64,000 nt of DNA from Halisarca cf. caerulea (Eukaryota; Porifera; Demospongiae; Chondrillida; Halisarcidae): NCBI GenBank assembly GCA_963170055.1, contig CAUJGJ010000397.1:14017428-14081427 (forward strand), read 5' to 3'. Position numbers and translations under genes: made by a program. The notes beneath the pieces are model-generated. The model was not told the DNA's origin, did not search any database, and was given only the letters and a program-made list of their open reading frames with translations. How positions within the stretch are numbered: the stretch's first letter is position 1; every line of letters starts with the position of its first letter. This document shows positions 31,961 to 42,084 of this stretch, piece after piece.

Positions 31961-32806
31961 GTAGGTTATGTGCATTTTGCACATATGACAAAATGGCAGC
32001 TACTGGAAATACACCCCATTTTTTCATTTTCTGTTTCGGTGTGTGAGTAAAACAAAGGTTCTGTATGATACTTTTACATCATAATTTTACATTTCTGTAC
32101 TCAAAATATTCACAAAGATCTGATCCCGTCAAAAAAGTGACAAATTCTAAAGTATCCAAAAACAACTTCAGTCCAAAATGTGGCGAACCAAACGGCCACA
32201 ATGAGATAAGATTGGTATGTTAAAGGGTTCCTACAAATGGTAGCTACATTTTCACCGTGTGGCCTTTTGAAATTCGCCTTTGTTCCTGCGATGTGTAGGT
32301 TCATGTAGTTTTCAAACAGACTGTATATATAATAACACATTCACATAAAATGAACGGAACAAGCTATCAAAAGGTCACACAGTGAAAACTTAGTTTTGGC
32401 CTATGTCAACAACCTTGTAAAGTTTCAGAGCTTCAAAGCATCATTTACATGACTGCGCTTTGAAAAAAAATTGGTCTTCAAACTTCTGCCATCTGCCGCC
32501 TAAGTCACGCTAATGTCAGGTGACTTTGCTTACAGTGTCGCAATACATTCTACTCTGAAGGGTTTTTACTGACTTTGGCAAACTTTTCATCGCTGGAGCT
32601 TTCGATTTTCTTATTGTTCCTGCCATGCAAAGGTTTTAGAAGATTTAGAAAGGACAAATAAAAGAAAGGCAAATTATTTAGTCTGAGCTCATGCACTCAG
32701 CACATGACCAGCCCACAAAAAAAATCGCTAAAATGGCACTTTTTATAGCATATCTTTAAAACCACGAAACGCCCCCTTTCTGGCTGAGTTTGCACATAAC
32801 CTACCA
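31961..32806. mobile_element. MITE with GTAGGTTATGTGCA termini
   Basis: GTAGGTTATGTGCA (31961) and TGCACATAACCTAC (32791-32804) are inverted repeats. Segments of the interior recur at 6777-7195 and a left end recurs at 13376. No coding capacity. Confidence 0.65.
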
Positions 32807-33062
32807 GCGTAGGAACGTTTTTGTCTACACCTGTCATTTTAGACCAAATTGCAGCATTTGCAGTCTTCCAGAAGAGCAGTAGTCCCCAAAACTGAGCAAT
32901 CGCAGATTCGTCTAATTTTTCGATGACGACCGTCATGGATAAAGACTGAAGCAACTTTTAAAGGTGCATAGCTTAATAATTTAAACATAATTTCTGTGCA
33001 TACCGTGGTTTTAATTGGCTACACCATTTCTTGCCATTTCTTTCTTCCTTGGCTATTGGCAT
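32807..33062. other. Non-coding spacer
   Basis: Sequence between the MITE and the split dispersed repeat; no gene seen. Confidence 0.3.
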
Positions 33063-33241
33063 TGCGTAACGACCGTGACGTTGTATTACGCATCACGAAA
33101 TGACGCCGTTCAAACTGACAATTGACTCGATCCTGATTGAGTGCTGATCGACTGACTGAACAACTGACAGCATGCTGGACGGTTTTCTATGAGAAGTACC
33201 GTACATGAGGCTAGACATGTACAGGGCTATACAGAGTTTAA
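33063..33241. repeat. Dispersed repeat, left half of split copy
   Basis: Matches 258-430 almost base for base and breaks off at TTAA (33238-33241), where the intact copy also reads TTAA. This fits a piggyBac insertion point. Confidence 0.7.
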
Positions 33242-33549
33242 CACATCTTGCACCATAAGAAACTGGAAGCGCTAAACGGAACCCCTTCCTAGATACCATA
33301 AGAATTGTCACCTTAGCGCACCACGTGTCGATTCTTAGAGCAAGTTTGGTTTTTCGTTATAACTCTTTTCTCGCTTGCCTTGTTGTATTGCAATTTTCAA
33401 TTAACTATTACTTCAAAAGCCAGAGAATACAAAAATCAAGACAAAGACAAGGTTCACGGCATATTCAAAGAAAAGACAAGTTATAAACTTGCGTGTACTT
33501 TGCGTATCAACATCTACAGTCAAGAAAATGCCCTAAACACTCATATTTC

Positions 33550-36186
33550 CTACGTAGTACTACTTGGAGGCTCTTCAGACACGAAAACAACTTCATCGTG
33601 ATATTTCTGGAAGCAAGAGCCGTGGTGAAGATGAATATCACAGGTGGAACAGCCGTACACAGTTTCGTGGATTCGGCCTTTCGGTGTTCTCAAGTTCTTC
33701 TTCTGGCACCACGCACAAGCCCTTTTACTAGAGGCAAAAGTTACTCCCTCATGCTGTAAGAGACTACCAGGCTTTACCAGAACGACTCCTAGTGATGCCT
33801 TCACAGTCTTCTTCTTTGCGAGGCTGTCATTGCAAGTGTTAGCGCTTCGCTTGGTGGGCTGTCTGTATCGGCTGGAAAACCCACTGATGAGCTGCTCGGC
33901 CAAAGCTAGACGAAACAAGAACTGCTTCCCTGTGTCAGATAGCTGTCCCTTGGAAGCCACGAATGCGTTACATATAGAAGCATCTATCAAGAACCAGAAG
34001 ATGTACTTCCAGTACTTCTTACTCTGGCGCCCGGTAGCATAGTATTGCCGCAACTGATCCGATAGATCCACCCCACTCATGTACATATTGTATTGGTGGA
34101 TGACAACTGGCATTTTAACCACTCTCTTGGATGGACCTTTGGATTTGCAACTAATGGTGAGTGGGTCCATATTACCATCTGTTATTGTTGACATCAAACT
34201 CACTTCTCGTTTGTCGTGCCATTTTGTAACAACTATGCCTTGTCGTTGTCGCTCCATGTATTCACCAACTTTCAGTTTAGCATTTTTTATCTCAGTTGGG
34301 TACCCCTTCCTGTTAGACCTTGCAGTTCCAGTGGCATAGGTCCCTTTGACTTGCAAATCTTGTAGTAGCTTGACGCATGTGGGACATGTCCAGATTTGTT
34401 ATGATAGTGCTCCTCAGTTTGTATAGGGGTGAAACGTTATCTTTCGGCACCTATAAGTTATTAGTCACACTTTTATCTCGTGATCTGGGTGGATATTCGG
34501 GCGTATATGAAACCAAATCCGCGATAAATGACGTTTTCTGTCGTCACCGTTGCTCTTTCACATGCTGGCATGTGACCTAACTCGATAGTCTTCGAAATTT
34601 TAGTTTTCGGCTGGACGCTACGCGAGGAAACAAGCTAGAGACAGTTTCTTGGTGCAAGCATTGAGCTATTCGTAGTTTGAAACTTTTCCATGTGGGTGCA
34701 AGAGAAGCGTTGTTCCTGTCCCGAGTTATAGGGGCTAGAAGGTCACCCTTTGATGGCCAATTGTGATGATCTCGGCTTTGGAGAGGAATGGCGTTGGCAC
34801 CCGCATGGAAAAGTTAGTAAATGTTTTGCTATAGCGATTTATGTGAATAAATAGTCGTGGAAGTATTCCACCAGGTAGCGCCCGAAGAGTTTCGCTTTTT
34901 AGTAGGGGTAAGGAAAGCCTTACAAACTTCTTCGCAATTGAAGTAAGCCTTTTAAAAGGCTAATCCTCGAAACGTTTACATGTCTACCTATGTATTAAGC
35001 CATTGTTTGACGCTCTGAAGCTTCTAAAAGTCGAGAAATGAAGCTATGAAAATGACCGAAAATTTCACACCTCCGAATTAGCGTGGACATGTCCCACATG
35101 CGGAGGGATGTAAACAAGTTGTCAAAATAAACATTGTGACCGAGGTTAAGGTATGGTTTTATCAGGGCCATTACAACCTTGTAACCTTGATTATGACCCT
35201 CCAGCTCTGAGTCCATGTTTTCCTCACTCAGTTTTCCGGTGTAGACAATGTAGTTGACAATGTATCCCGTCTTGGACTCTGCTAGGAGCCATACCTTCAT
35301 CCCAAACTTTGTGTTTTTTTTGGGATGTATTGTAGGTAGGATATCCGTCCACGATATGCTATCATCCCTTCGTCTACACTGAGCTCACGACCTGGTACAT
35401 ATGCCCGCTGAAATTGGTTCCTGCAACTGTCTAGGACTGGCCGTATCCTGTATAAAGAGTCAAAGTCAGATGACTCTTTTCCTGGCATTTTTGTTAAATC
35501 ATTTATGTGGAGGTATCGCTCCAATCCTTGAAATCTTCTCCTGGTCATGGTGCTTTGAATCCTGTAGTTAGCGAAGAAGTCGTCCTGACTCCAATATAGG
35601 TGATATCTCGGATACCTGACAAGTCCCATAATAATATGAATTCCAATGAATGCCTTGATCTCTGCAACAGTTGTAGGTGTCCATGTTGGATCGGGATGAC
35701 TACGCTAGTGCTGCATAGATATTTGTTTCTTCAACAATTTTGGTGAATAGACTCACATTGAAAACACGCTGGAATGCATCTAGAGCAGTAGTTGATGCAG
35801 TAATTCCCTGCAAAAGACCATGGGTTGTGGGTGTAAATGGTTCCAATGTCAAGGGGATGAATGTAGTAAACCATGTAGCTGGAGCCTCTGGCGGAATTTC
35901 TGATACATCAGTTTCATCTGGTGTTACGGGTGTTTCATCTTCCTCTGTGCCAGTGCCTCTCACTGCATGGGGTACTTGAATGCATTGGAGGGGGTACTCC
36001 CAGTTCATTGTCCATTTCTTCATCATCATGCATCTCTAGTTCATTGATGTAGTCTTCAATTTCATCAGCTGCACTGTCATCACTGTTGTCTTCTCCTTGT
36101 AGGTCACTGCGGTGGAGTCCTGTTATGGCGAAAAGCTCAGTACTGTTGCTAAGAAGCTCATCAATTCCAATTCCTGAATGTTCCAT
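33550..36186 (-). pseudogene. piggyBac transposase, broken by three frameshifts and a MITE
   Basis: The minus-strand blocks run 36186-36000, 36000-35700, 35698-35310, 35300-35103 and 34373-33550. After an acidic N-terminus and 'WTPTTVAEIKAFIGIHIIMG', the core shows 'RELSVDEGMIAYRGR' (first Asp), 'GHNVYFDNLFTS' (second Asp), 'GTARSNRKGYPTEI' and 'MSGVDLSDQLRQYY' (third Asp). The C-terminal cysteine-rich finger is 'CAWCQKKN...CSTCDIHLHHGSCF'. Frame changes occur near 35990, near 35700 and in an A8 run near 35315. A 729-bp MITE with GA duplication splits the FDN motif region. All three catalytic Asp remain readable. The left border is probably TTAA at 33238; the right border has been lost or altered. 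Confidence 0.85.
34374..35102. mobile_element. 729-bp MITE (CGCATGTGGGACATGTCC family), GA target duplication
   Basis: Perfect 18-bp termini CGCATGTGGGACATGTCC are flanked by GA on both sides (34372-34373 and 35103-35104). Removing the insert with one GA restores 'DNLFTSLKLLQDL' in the piggyBac frame. It is the same family and nearly the same length as 26814-27544, in reverse orientation. Confidence 0.9.
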
Positions 36187-36537
36187 CTGCTTTTACTGAT
36201 CACTGTTATAATTGTTTATGTTGTTCTATGGTTTTATAGACTCTGTATTTTTAAGTTCAGAAAGTATGAATCAGTGTTTGTTTAGTAATTTTCAAGTTAG
36301 AAGAACATGAGTCAGTGTTTATGTAATATTTTTTGAGGTTGATTCATTCGCAAATTTCGAATTGCAAGGTACCGTTTTCTATACATCGTAGGAAAGCTCT
36401 ATCTTTAGCCTTTCCAATGATGTAATGCTTGGTAGGGGTTACTATAGAAAGTAACAGGGGAAAAGTCGATTGAAAACTACGCACGCAATCAGGGCGCATA
36501 CGGCACATGGTACACAGAATGAGGTTCCGGTTCAGGG
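36187..36537. other. piggyBac 5' flank
   Basis: Non-coding. Bases 36375-36445 align with the right end of the TTAA element at 30585-31921, so this is probably the piggyBac 5' untranslated and terminal region with its outermost bases missing. Confidence 0.5.
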
Positions 36538-36655
36538 CCCGCTGCATATACATATAATGTGGTGCACATGAGGGATGAAGGAATAGTTTTTGATTAGTAG
36601 AAGTTTTTTATTGGTTCCAAGAGATTTGACTTATCCAGACTCAACTGTAGGTATG
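36538..36655. repeat. Dispersed repeat, right half of split copy
   Basis: Matches 471-585 at high identity, including the run into (TA)n. Confidence 0.7.
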
Positions 36656-36659
36656 TATA

Positions 36660-36731
<72 letters not shown>
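36656..36731. repeat. (TA)n microsatellite
   Basis: Nearly pure TA repeat. Confidence 0.95.
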
Positions 36732-36732
<1 letters not shown>

Positions 36733-36734
<2 letters not shown>

Positions 36735-37090
36735 GTATATCTTCTAATTTTTCGGCATTCTTATTTTTCGGCAGTTGAGACAAACGTTGCAGTTTTCTTC
36801 TAATTCTTGCCGAATTTATTTGTCTTCTAAATCCTCGTCACTCTTCCAATTCCTCGTCACTAACGCTTGGTTCCCAACTATCCTTATAGACAGGGTTTCC
36901 TCTAACAGCAGCAATTGTGCTCAAACTAAAGGCGGCCATTTGTATTACCCATATAAAAATGGCCTCCCGCGACTTCTAATTATTCGTCATGCTTTTAATA
37001 TTTCGTCAGGCTTGGCTAAAAGGCTATTCTTCTTCTAAATGACGTTGTTTTTCTGAACTTTGCCTTGCCGAAAAATTAGAAGATATACAG
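36733..37090. mobile_element. TA-flanked MITE, termini CCGTATATCTTCTAATTTTT
   Basis: Left CCGTATATCTTCTAATTTTT and right AAAAATTAGAAGATATACAG are inverted with one mismatch, and 'cggca/tgccg' extends the match. TA flanks both ends. The interior repeats 'cttctaat', 'tcgtca' and 'cgaa' motifs. This is a nonautonomous Tc1/mariner or pogo-type element. Confidence 0.8.
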
Positions 37091-37108
37091 TATATATATA
37101 TATATATA

Positions 37109-37926
37109 CCGTATTCTCTCTAAAAATTCGTCAGGGTCTGTGCACGGAAAAATTCGTCAGTCAATTAGAATAGAGTAGAAAAGGCAGTAGAATTCACGCC
37201 TGACGAAAATGTAGAACATTTTGACATATTTTTAGAATTGTGACGAATATTTAAAGAGGTATTGGCTCGATCCTGCTTGCCGACAAAATGGCACTTTCAC
37301 GAAGTCCAGCACCTCCATCTTTTGGCGAAATGTGTACGTTGTGTAGGAACTTTGCGCGATTGCTTTGGAGCAGCGCTAGGCTTTTCAACAGCATTATTTC
37401 CTTTTACTTCAAAATCCGTGCTTGATCCGTCCTGCCTAGGCCTTTGAAAGTAGGACGTAATGGTACTCTTCGATTGTCCGACTCCCTCGAAATAGTCGGT
37501 GATCTTCACTTTCCACTTAGGTTTGCTGCAGTAATCCTCGGAATCGGTTTCACTTAAAACGATCTTAACGTCAGAGAATTCTCCTTCTATGTTGCCGAGA
37601 GAAGATAAACTGCCGTCTGGGGTGACTTGGACAGAAGGAGTCTCTGCACCATTTGAGCCATTGCCTGAACCATCCATTGCTGAACTATGCACACGAGGTC
37701 TAACAAAGGAACAAAAGATCGTCTCAAAAGGAATCAAAAGTATAGATTTCCAAGCCACGGGGCAGAGGTGACGAAATAATATTAGTGCATTTTCCTGAGA
37801 GGACGAAAATTAGAGTCACGTGACGAAAATTAGAATAAAGGAAGTTCATCAGGGTTAGAATAGAAAGGTACACGGAAAATTTGCCTGATGAATAATAGTG
37901 GTGTTGAAATTTTAGAGAGAATACGG
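37109..37926. mobile_element. TA-flanked element, termini CCGTATTCTCTCTAAAA, with short ORF
   Basis: Left CCGTATTCTCTCTAAAA and right TTTTAGAGAGAATACGG are perfect inverted repeats, with TA on each side. The interior is rich in 'cgtcag' and 'tagaatag' motifs. It contains a 127-codon minus-strand ORF (37297-37677) that looks like the N-terminus of a pogo-type protein, so it may be an internally deleted relative. Confidence 0.8.
37297..37677 (-). CDS. Short ORF with two PIP-box-like motifs inside the CCGTATT element
   Basis: The start ATG at 37677 gives 'MDGSGNGSNGAETP', then an acidic Ser-rich stretch and two similar motifs, 'KVKITDYF' and 'KSTITSYF', spaced about 20 residues apart, ending in a basic tail. 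QxxI-T-x-YF/FF is the PCNA-interacting (PIP) box; pogo-family transposases are known to bind PCNA by such a motif. Here the first residue is Lys rather than Gln. No DDE domain follows. Could also be the remnant of a captured host exon. Confidence 0.45.
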   Translation of the reverse strand: MDGSGNGSNGAETPSVQVTPDGSLSSLGNIEGEFSDVKIVLSETDSEDYCSKPKWKVKITDYFEGVGQSKSTITSYFQRPRQDGSSTDFEVKGNNAVEKPSAAPKQSRKVPTQRTHFAKRWRCWTS

Positions 37927-37927
37927 T

Positions 37928-37939
37928 ATATATATGTAC

Positions 37940-37994
<55 letters not shown>
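37928..37994. repeat. (TA)n microsatellite
   Basis: TA repeat with a 'tgtacata' interruption directly after the element end. Confidence 0.9.
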
Positions 37995-37997
<3 letters not shown>

Positions 37998-38343
37998 CGG
38001 TCACCTTGTTAAAGCAGCCAACTGCCTAAAACGGTCACCAACTTCCAGTCCCGAACAAACAGCCATCTATTTCCATACATTAAAACACGATCAATGCGGC
38101 CATGCACCTGTGTAAAATTAGTAATGCGGAATAGCGGTCACCCTTTCCGAGTACCAAGTGGCATTTTACAAGGTCCTATACGGTCATTGGAGCAAAATTA
38201 CTGTTAATACTAATAAAATTGAGATTCAAACCTGAGTGCAGTCTTCTTGGATAGGAAGCAAAGTAGCAGAAAAAAGAACCAAATACTTCAGCAATGTCAT
38301 TCACGCTTACTAGAGCATGTCTATTAAACAGCCTATATGATAT
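37995..38343. other. Non-coding stretch
   Basis: Contains 'cagcggtcacc...aacggtcacc...atagcggtcaccc...tacggtcattgg' motif repeats (37995-38190), likely another decayed MITE. No gene. Confidence 0.35.
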
Positions 38344-38617
38344 GGGGGTGCTGGTGGCTCAGTAGGTTAGCACTGAAGTCAGTCAAGCATTGGACAGAAG
38401 GCACCACTCCACCTGTGTGCCATTTGGAGTTTTTTTCCCTGCACCCCCCTGCCATCAACCTGGGACAGCTGAGAAGATGACCTACTGCAGCCACCGAACA
38501 ATTTGAATTTGATTTAATTTGATTGTGTGTGTGAGCGAGTGTGTGGGATACTGGGGGCCTTAGTAGTAGCCTCAGGCTAATGGCCACCCAGTCAAAATAA
38601 GAAATTATTATTATTAT
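38344..38617 (+). mobile_element. Putative tRNA-derived SINE
   Basis: TGGCTCAGTAGG at 38355-38366 is an exact match to the RNA polymerase III A box, followed by 'ttagcac' as in tRNA D arms. The unit ends with an (ATT)n tail at 38604-38617, and its body has no long ORF. A clear B box was not found, so classification is tentative. Confidence 0.5.
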
Positions 38618-38860
38618 ATGTTCAGCTTGAAATATCTAAATGTCCTTGTATCGACAAAATTGTAGGAAAAAAGCGACATTTAGCAGAAAGTTTAGCGATG
38701 ATAGTCACTTGCTTTTGTCAATGACCAAATTTCAATATTCATAGCTTTCTTGTAATGAATATTAATGAGAACCCTGATAATCCAGCCACCTGTGTAAACA
38801 TTCAGGAAAGCACTGTCCCAATGGTGACTGCATTGGACAGGTTACACTGTAATACATACA

Positions 38861-38953
38861 TATCCAGAGATTCAACTCAGTATCTATTTTAGGCACTTGC
38901 CCTGTGTCTTAATTGTGTGAATAGTCAGGCCATAATACGTATGTGTGCTTATT
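38861..38953 (+). mobile_element. 5'-truncated 3' end of the RT element at 24.7-25.8 kb
   Basis: The first 60 bases match 25690-25750 with few differences ('tatccagagatt.aactcagt', 'gcacttgccctgtgtcttaa') and include the end of the RT frame plus its stop and 3' UTR. The start point inside the coding region is what 5'-truncated retrotransposition leaves. Confidence 0.7.
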
Positions 38954-39081
38954 TTGACTGTCGTTACAGTAGTACACAGCAAAAATTCCCCGATGGACGT
39001 GGTTACCAAATTCACTTATTAGTAGGCAGTGCCCCATGCTGAAGGCATCATTTGCTTGCATGGCTCATAAATAAGTCTTAC

Positions 39082-39459
39082 TTCTAGATCTTCCAATGTG
39101 AAGCAACTTTCCTTCAAGAGAACACTAGCCAATTCCTCATGTCTTGGATTTTCCTTTTCTTTGACTAGTATCTTCACAAAGCTCAAGAACTTGTTTTCAT
39201 CAATGTTTACATACAACTCTTCCAAAAACACTTCATTTGCATATTTAGGCTTGGAGTCAGTTAAATGCCTAAGTTCCTTTTTTTTATCCATGTCAATTAT
39301 ATCTTTACTAAAAAGGTCTAATAATATCCTTCCTAATTGCAGACATTCTCCAAGAACTGCCATATTTGTTTTGATGATCTTTTGGAGTCGCCTTACTCTG
39401 TCTCTATTGGCTTGTAACTGACTTACAGCCGACACCGATGACTGTTTATTCACTGACAT
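39082..39459 (-). CDS. CARD-like (death-fold) exon
   Basis: The ATG at 39459 comes directly after an acceptor 'ttattatcag', so a 5' UTR intron ends at the start codon. The exon encodes 126 residues to a consensus donor 'CTAGAA|gtaaga' (39082/39081), phase 0. Residues about 15-120 show six amphipathic helices of a CARD: 'VRRLQKIIKTNMAVLGECLQ', 'GRILLDLFSKDIID', 'YANEVFLEELYVN', 'NKFLSFVKILVKE' and 'HEELASVLLKE'. CARDs make homotypic contacts in apoptosis and innate immune complexes, and are very numerous in sponges. No downstream exon was found on the minus strand in this window. A read-through frame to 39019 exists. It resembles the CARD exon at 63536. Confidence 0.65.
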
Positions 39460-39854
39460 CTGATAATAAAATGAAGAATTTGCTAAAATTAATATGATAA
39501 TTACATCATAATATTAATCATTATTATATGTATATATTATACGTAACCGATATTTTTTTTACATTGTTGACACATGTTATTCAGATCAACAAACAAAGCC
39601 TCTGACTCAAGGTTCAGAGAGGTATACCTGGCAAAGCAAAGGAAAACGAAATCCAGTGAACAGGCCTCGGATACAGGGTTTATAAGTAAAGTGTATCTAC
39701 TTCCCTGGCAAGACTGGAGAAAATCTGTTCAGACAACAAAATGGCATGCAGCCGTGCTATCTACTGTAGTCTCGCGTCGCACCATAGATAGCATGGTCGA
39801 GAGACTATATCTACCGTGGTAATATTATTATGATCATATTATATGCGACGTATA
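39460..39854. other. Non-coding stretch upstream of the CARD exon
   Basis: Bases 39574-39822 form an open plus-strand frame without recognised features. 'ctatctactgtagtctcgcg' and 'agcatggtcgagagactata' near 39758-39810 form an imperfect palindrome. Confidence 0.3.
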
Positions 39855-39859
39855 CTACT

Positions 39860-40238
39860 CAGTGGCGGATCTAGAAATCGAAAATGGGGGTGGCAACTTC
39901 AAAGGACTGTCTAGGGTTACTATGGGTTAGGATGAGTACAGTACACTTTTGAGCAGCAAACCATGAGGAAGCCATATATAGAAAGGTCATGACATCATCC
40001 AGGCTACATACCAAAATGGCCGCCGTTAGCGCTAATAAATATAACTTTGGCAATTTAGGCACTGGCTAATGCTCTTGTCTTCTGTTTATAACCTTAAGAG
40101 GTGATATCTAAACCTGTTAACAGTTAGCTGTGAGTTTTAAAATGAAATATTAATACTTACATGTTCATGTTGAATATGCGTAGTTTTACAAAAGGGGGTG
40201 GCAGTTGCCCCCTGTGCCACCCCCTGGATCCGCCACTG
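39860..40238. mobile_element. 379-bp MITE, termini CAGTGGCGGATC, 5-bp target duplication
   Basis: CAGTGGCGGATCTAG (left) and CTGGATCCGCCACTG (right) are inverted repeats. CTACT flanks both ends (39855-39859, 40239-40243). The ends look hAT-like, but the direct repeat is 5 bp rather than 8. Confidence 0.8.
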
Positions 40239-40243
40239 CTACT

Positions 40244-41334
40244 AATTGAAATTCAATACAAGGTGTTCCCATAACCATGTCTCGTGCAAAATGCACTACA
40301 TGTGGAGCAAAATAAAGCTGGGAGGCCTGCGTTAGTCGCTATTAAAAGTGAACCTCGTTACCTTGCATGTAAAAGACGGAATCTTCAACGGAATATCATT
40401 AGGACTGACATCAACTTGAACTTCAATTGTAGGCGTACTTCGCGCTTCAACTTCACTGGAATGCACAAGTAAAATGTAAAATAATTGAAGAACAAAAATC
40501 CTCAAGCTACGGTTACAACTAAGCTAAATTCCACGAATCGTTGGAAACTAATTTCCATAAATTTCCGGAGAAGTCATCTGTTACATCACGTGGTTACGTC
40601 TTCGGGGGGGGGGGGAGGGGCGTGGCTTAAGTCGCAAACCAGCAAATATATTCACTTCAATAATAGCACTGAAACAGCATACATGCAACTAAACACAATG
40701 CTTGCAAGCATTCATGCTGATGATCCTATATTATAGCAAAATAAGTGACACACGTAGCTATTACATATTTCTATACATTAATTATCTACATATGCGGTGA
40801 CAGCTGATCAATACTTTATCATGATAATGCTAGTAGATTCATACAATGGAGTAGTAAAGAATCATGCTGTTATACTAATATAATATTATTGATTCCAAAA
40901 ACACAAACAAACTCAACTGTATGCCAATTCATCATATCGTGTGGATTAGTTTTCACGTGACCTGAGGTCCCACCCACACAGTGCAACAATAATACACAAC
41001 ACATTCACAGTGAATTTTAAATTCATGTAACCGAGTTTATGTTCTAGACTAATTATTAGTGGACCTGGTTATAGTGTATTTCTGATACAGTGAAGGATTT
41101 TTGGTGTCTAAAGGGATTCATTATAAATGAAAAACCATACTTTTATTATACATAATTAGCCTTTACACAGCCGTCTAACTATATTTCAAGTGATATATCA
41201 CACAACAGCAAATGTCAATAAATGAAGAAATCAATAAACACATGTATGCACATACACAAACACATGCATGCATTCATGTACGCACATGCACACAAACACA
41301 CACACGCATGCGCATGCGTGCATGCGCACACACC

Positions 41335-41379
<45 letters not shown>

Positions 41380-41415
41380 CATTGTATGTAGGAACCCTGT
41401 TGAGCAGAGTAGAGA
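40244..41415. other. Non-coding region downstream of PNPO
   Basis: Contains a G-run near 40605-40620 and a (CA)n tract at 41336-41378 in CA/CATGCA-rich sequence. 'ttttatt' at 41141 would read AATAAAA on the minus strand, a candidate PNPO polyadenylation signal. Confidence 0.4.
41336..41378. repeat. (CA)n microsatellite
   Basis: Uninterrupted CA repeat in the presumed PNPO 3' UTR. Confidence 0.95.
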
Positions 41416-42084
41416 TCATGGAGCTAATCTATATATCTTCCAGGAGTCCTCTCTAGTCTTAGTGAACACAAAACGATCATGAAATCTGTTTGTCTGTCCT
41501 TGCCAGAACTCAAAGCAGTCAGGCACAATCTTGAACCCTCCCCAGTGAGGAGGATAAGGAACAACGGTCACTGGATCGCTGTACTTCTCTCTCAGTTTAG
41601 TCCACTCTTCTTCCAAATCAATATGACTCTCGACAACCGAGCTCTGAGGAGAAACAGCAGCACTAATCTGACTATCGCGAGGTCTGGAATGGAAATAACT
41701 CTCTGACTGATCAGCTGGTATCTCTTCCACCCTCCCTTCGATCCTGATCTGACGATGGAGAGGCTCCCAAAAGAACACAGCTGCTGCAAAGGGATTCTCC
41801 TCCAGCTCTTTTCCCTTACGGCTGTTGTAATTGGTGTAGAATACTACACCAGTGCGGTCGATCATCTTCATCAGAACGGTTCGCACAGAAGGTCTGCCAT
41901 CCTTTGAACAGGTGGCAAGGCACATGGCATTTGGCTCTTTCAATTCAGGGCACTCCTTGGCCTCTTTGAACCAGGCTTGAAACTGAACAAATGGGTCAGA
42001 GGAAGATGACAGGTCCTTGAAGTCCAACACCTTTGTACTGTATGCAGTTCGGTCTTGGTGACAGTCAACCTGTTCAACGGACAT
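41416..42084 (-). CDS. PNPO: Pyridoxine/pyridoxamine 5'-phosphate oxidase
   Basis: The single exon encodes 222 residues and appears complete. The enzyme is an FMN-dependent oxidase converting pyridoxine or pyridoxamine 5'-phosphate to pyridoxal 5'-phosphate, the last step of vitamin B6 salvage, in the cytosol. Signature blocks: 'FKEAKECPELKEPNAMCLAT', 'VVFYTNYNSRKGKELEENPF', 'AAVFFWEPLHRQIRIEGRVE', 'YFHSRPRDSQISA', 'EFWQGQTNRFHDRFVF' and the universal C-terminus 'RLAP'. Residues for FMN (R-K-G-K, R-Q, W-Q) and PLP (the HSRP and N-R-x-H-D-R segments) are present. Human PNPO has 261 residues; this one lacks most of the N-terminal extension, so the ATG at 42084 fits a compact form. Intronless coding contrasts with vertebrate orthologues. 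No promoter motif is evident. Confidence 0.95.
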   Translation of the reverse strand: MSVEQVDCHQDRTAYSTKVLDFKDLSSSSDPFVQFQAWFKEAKECPELKEPNAMCLATCSKDGRPSVRTVLMKMIDRTGVVFYTNYNSRKGKELEENPFAAAVFFWEPLHRQIRIEGRVEEIPADQSESYFHSRPRDSQISAAVSPQSSVVESHIDLEEEWTKLREKYSDPVTVVPYPPHWGGFKIVPDCFEFWQGQTNRFHDRFVFTKTREDSWKIYRLAP

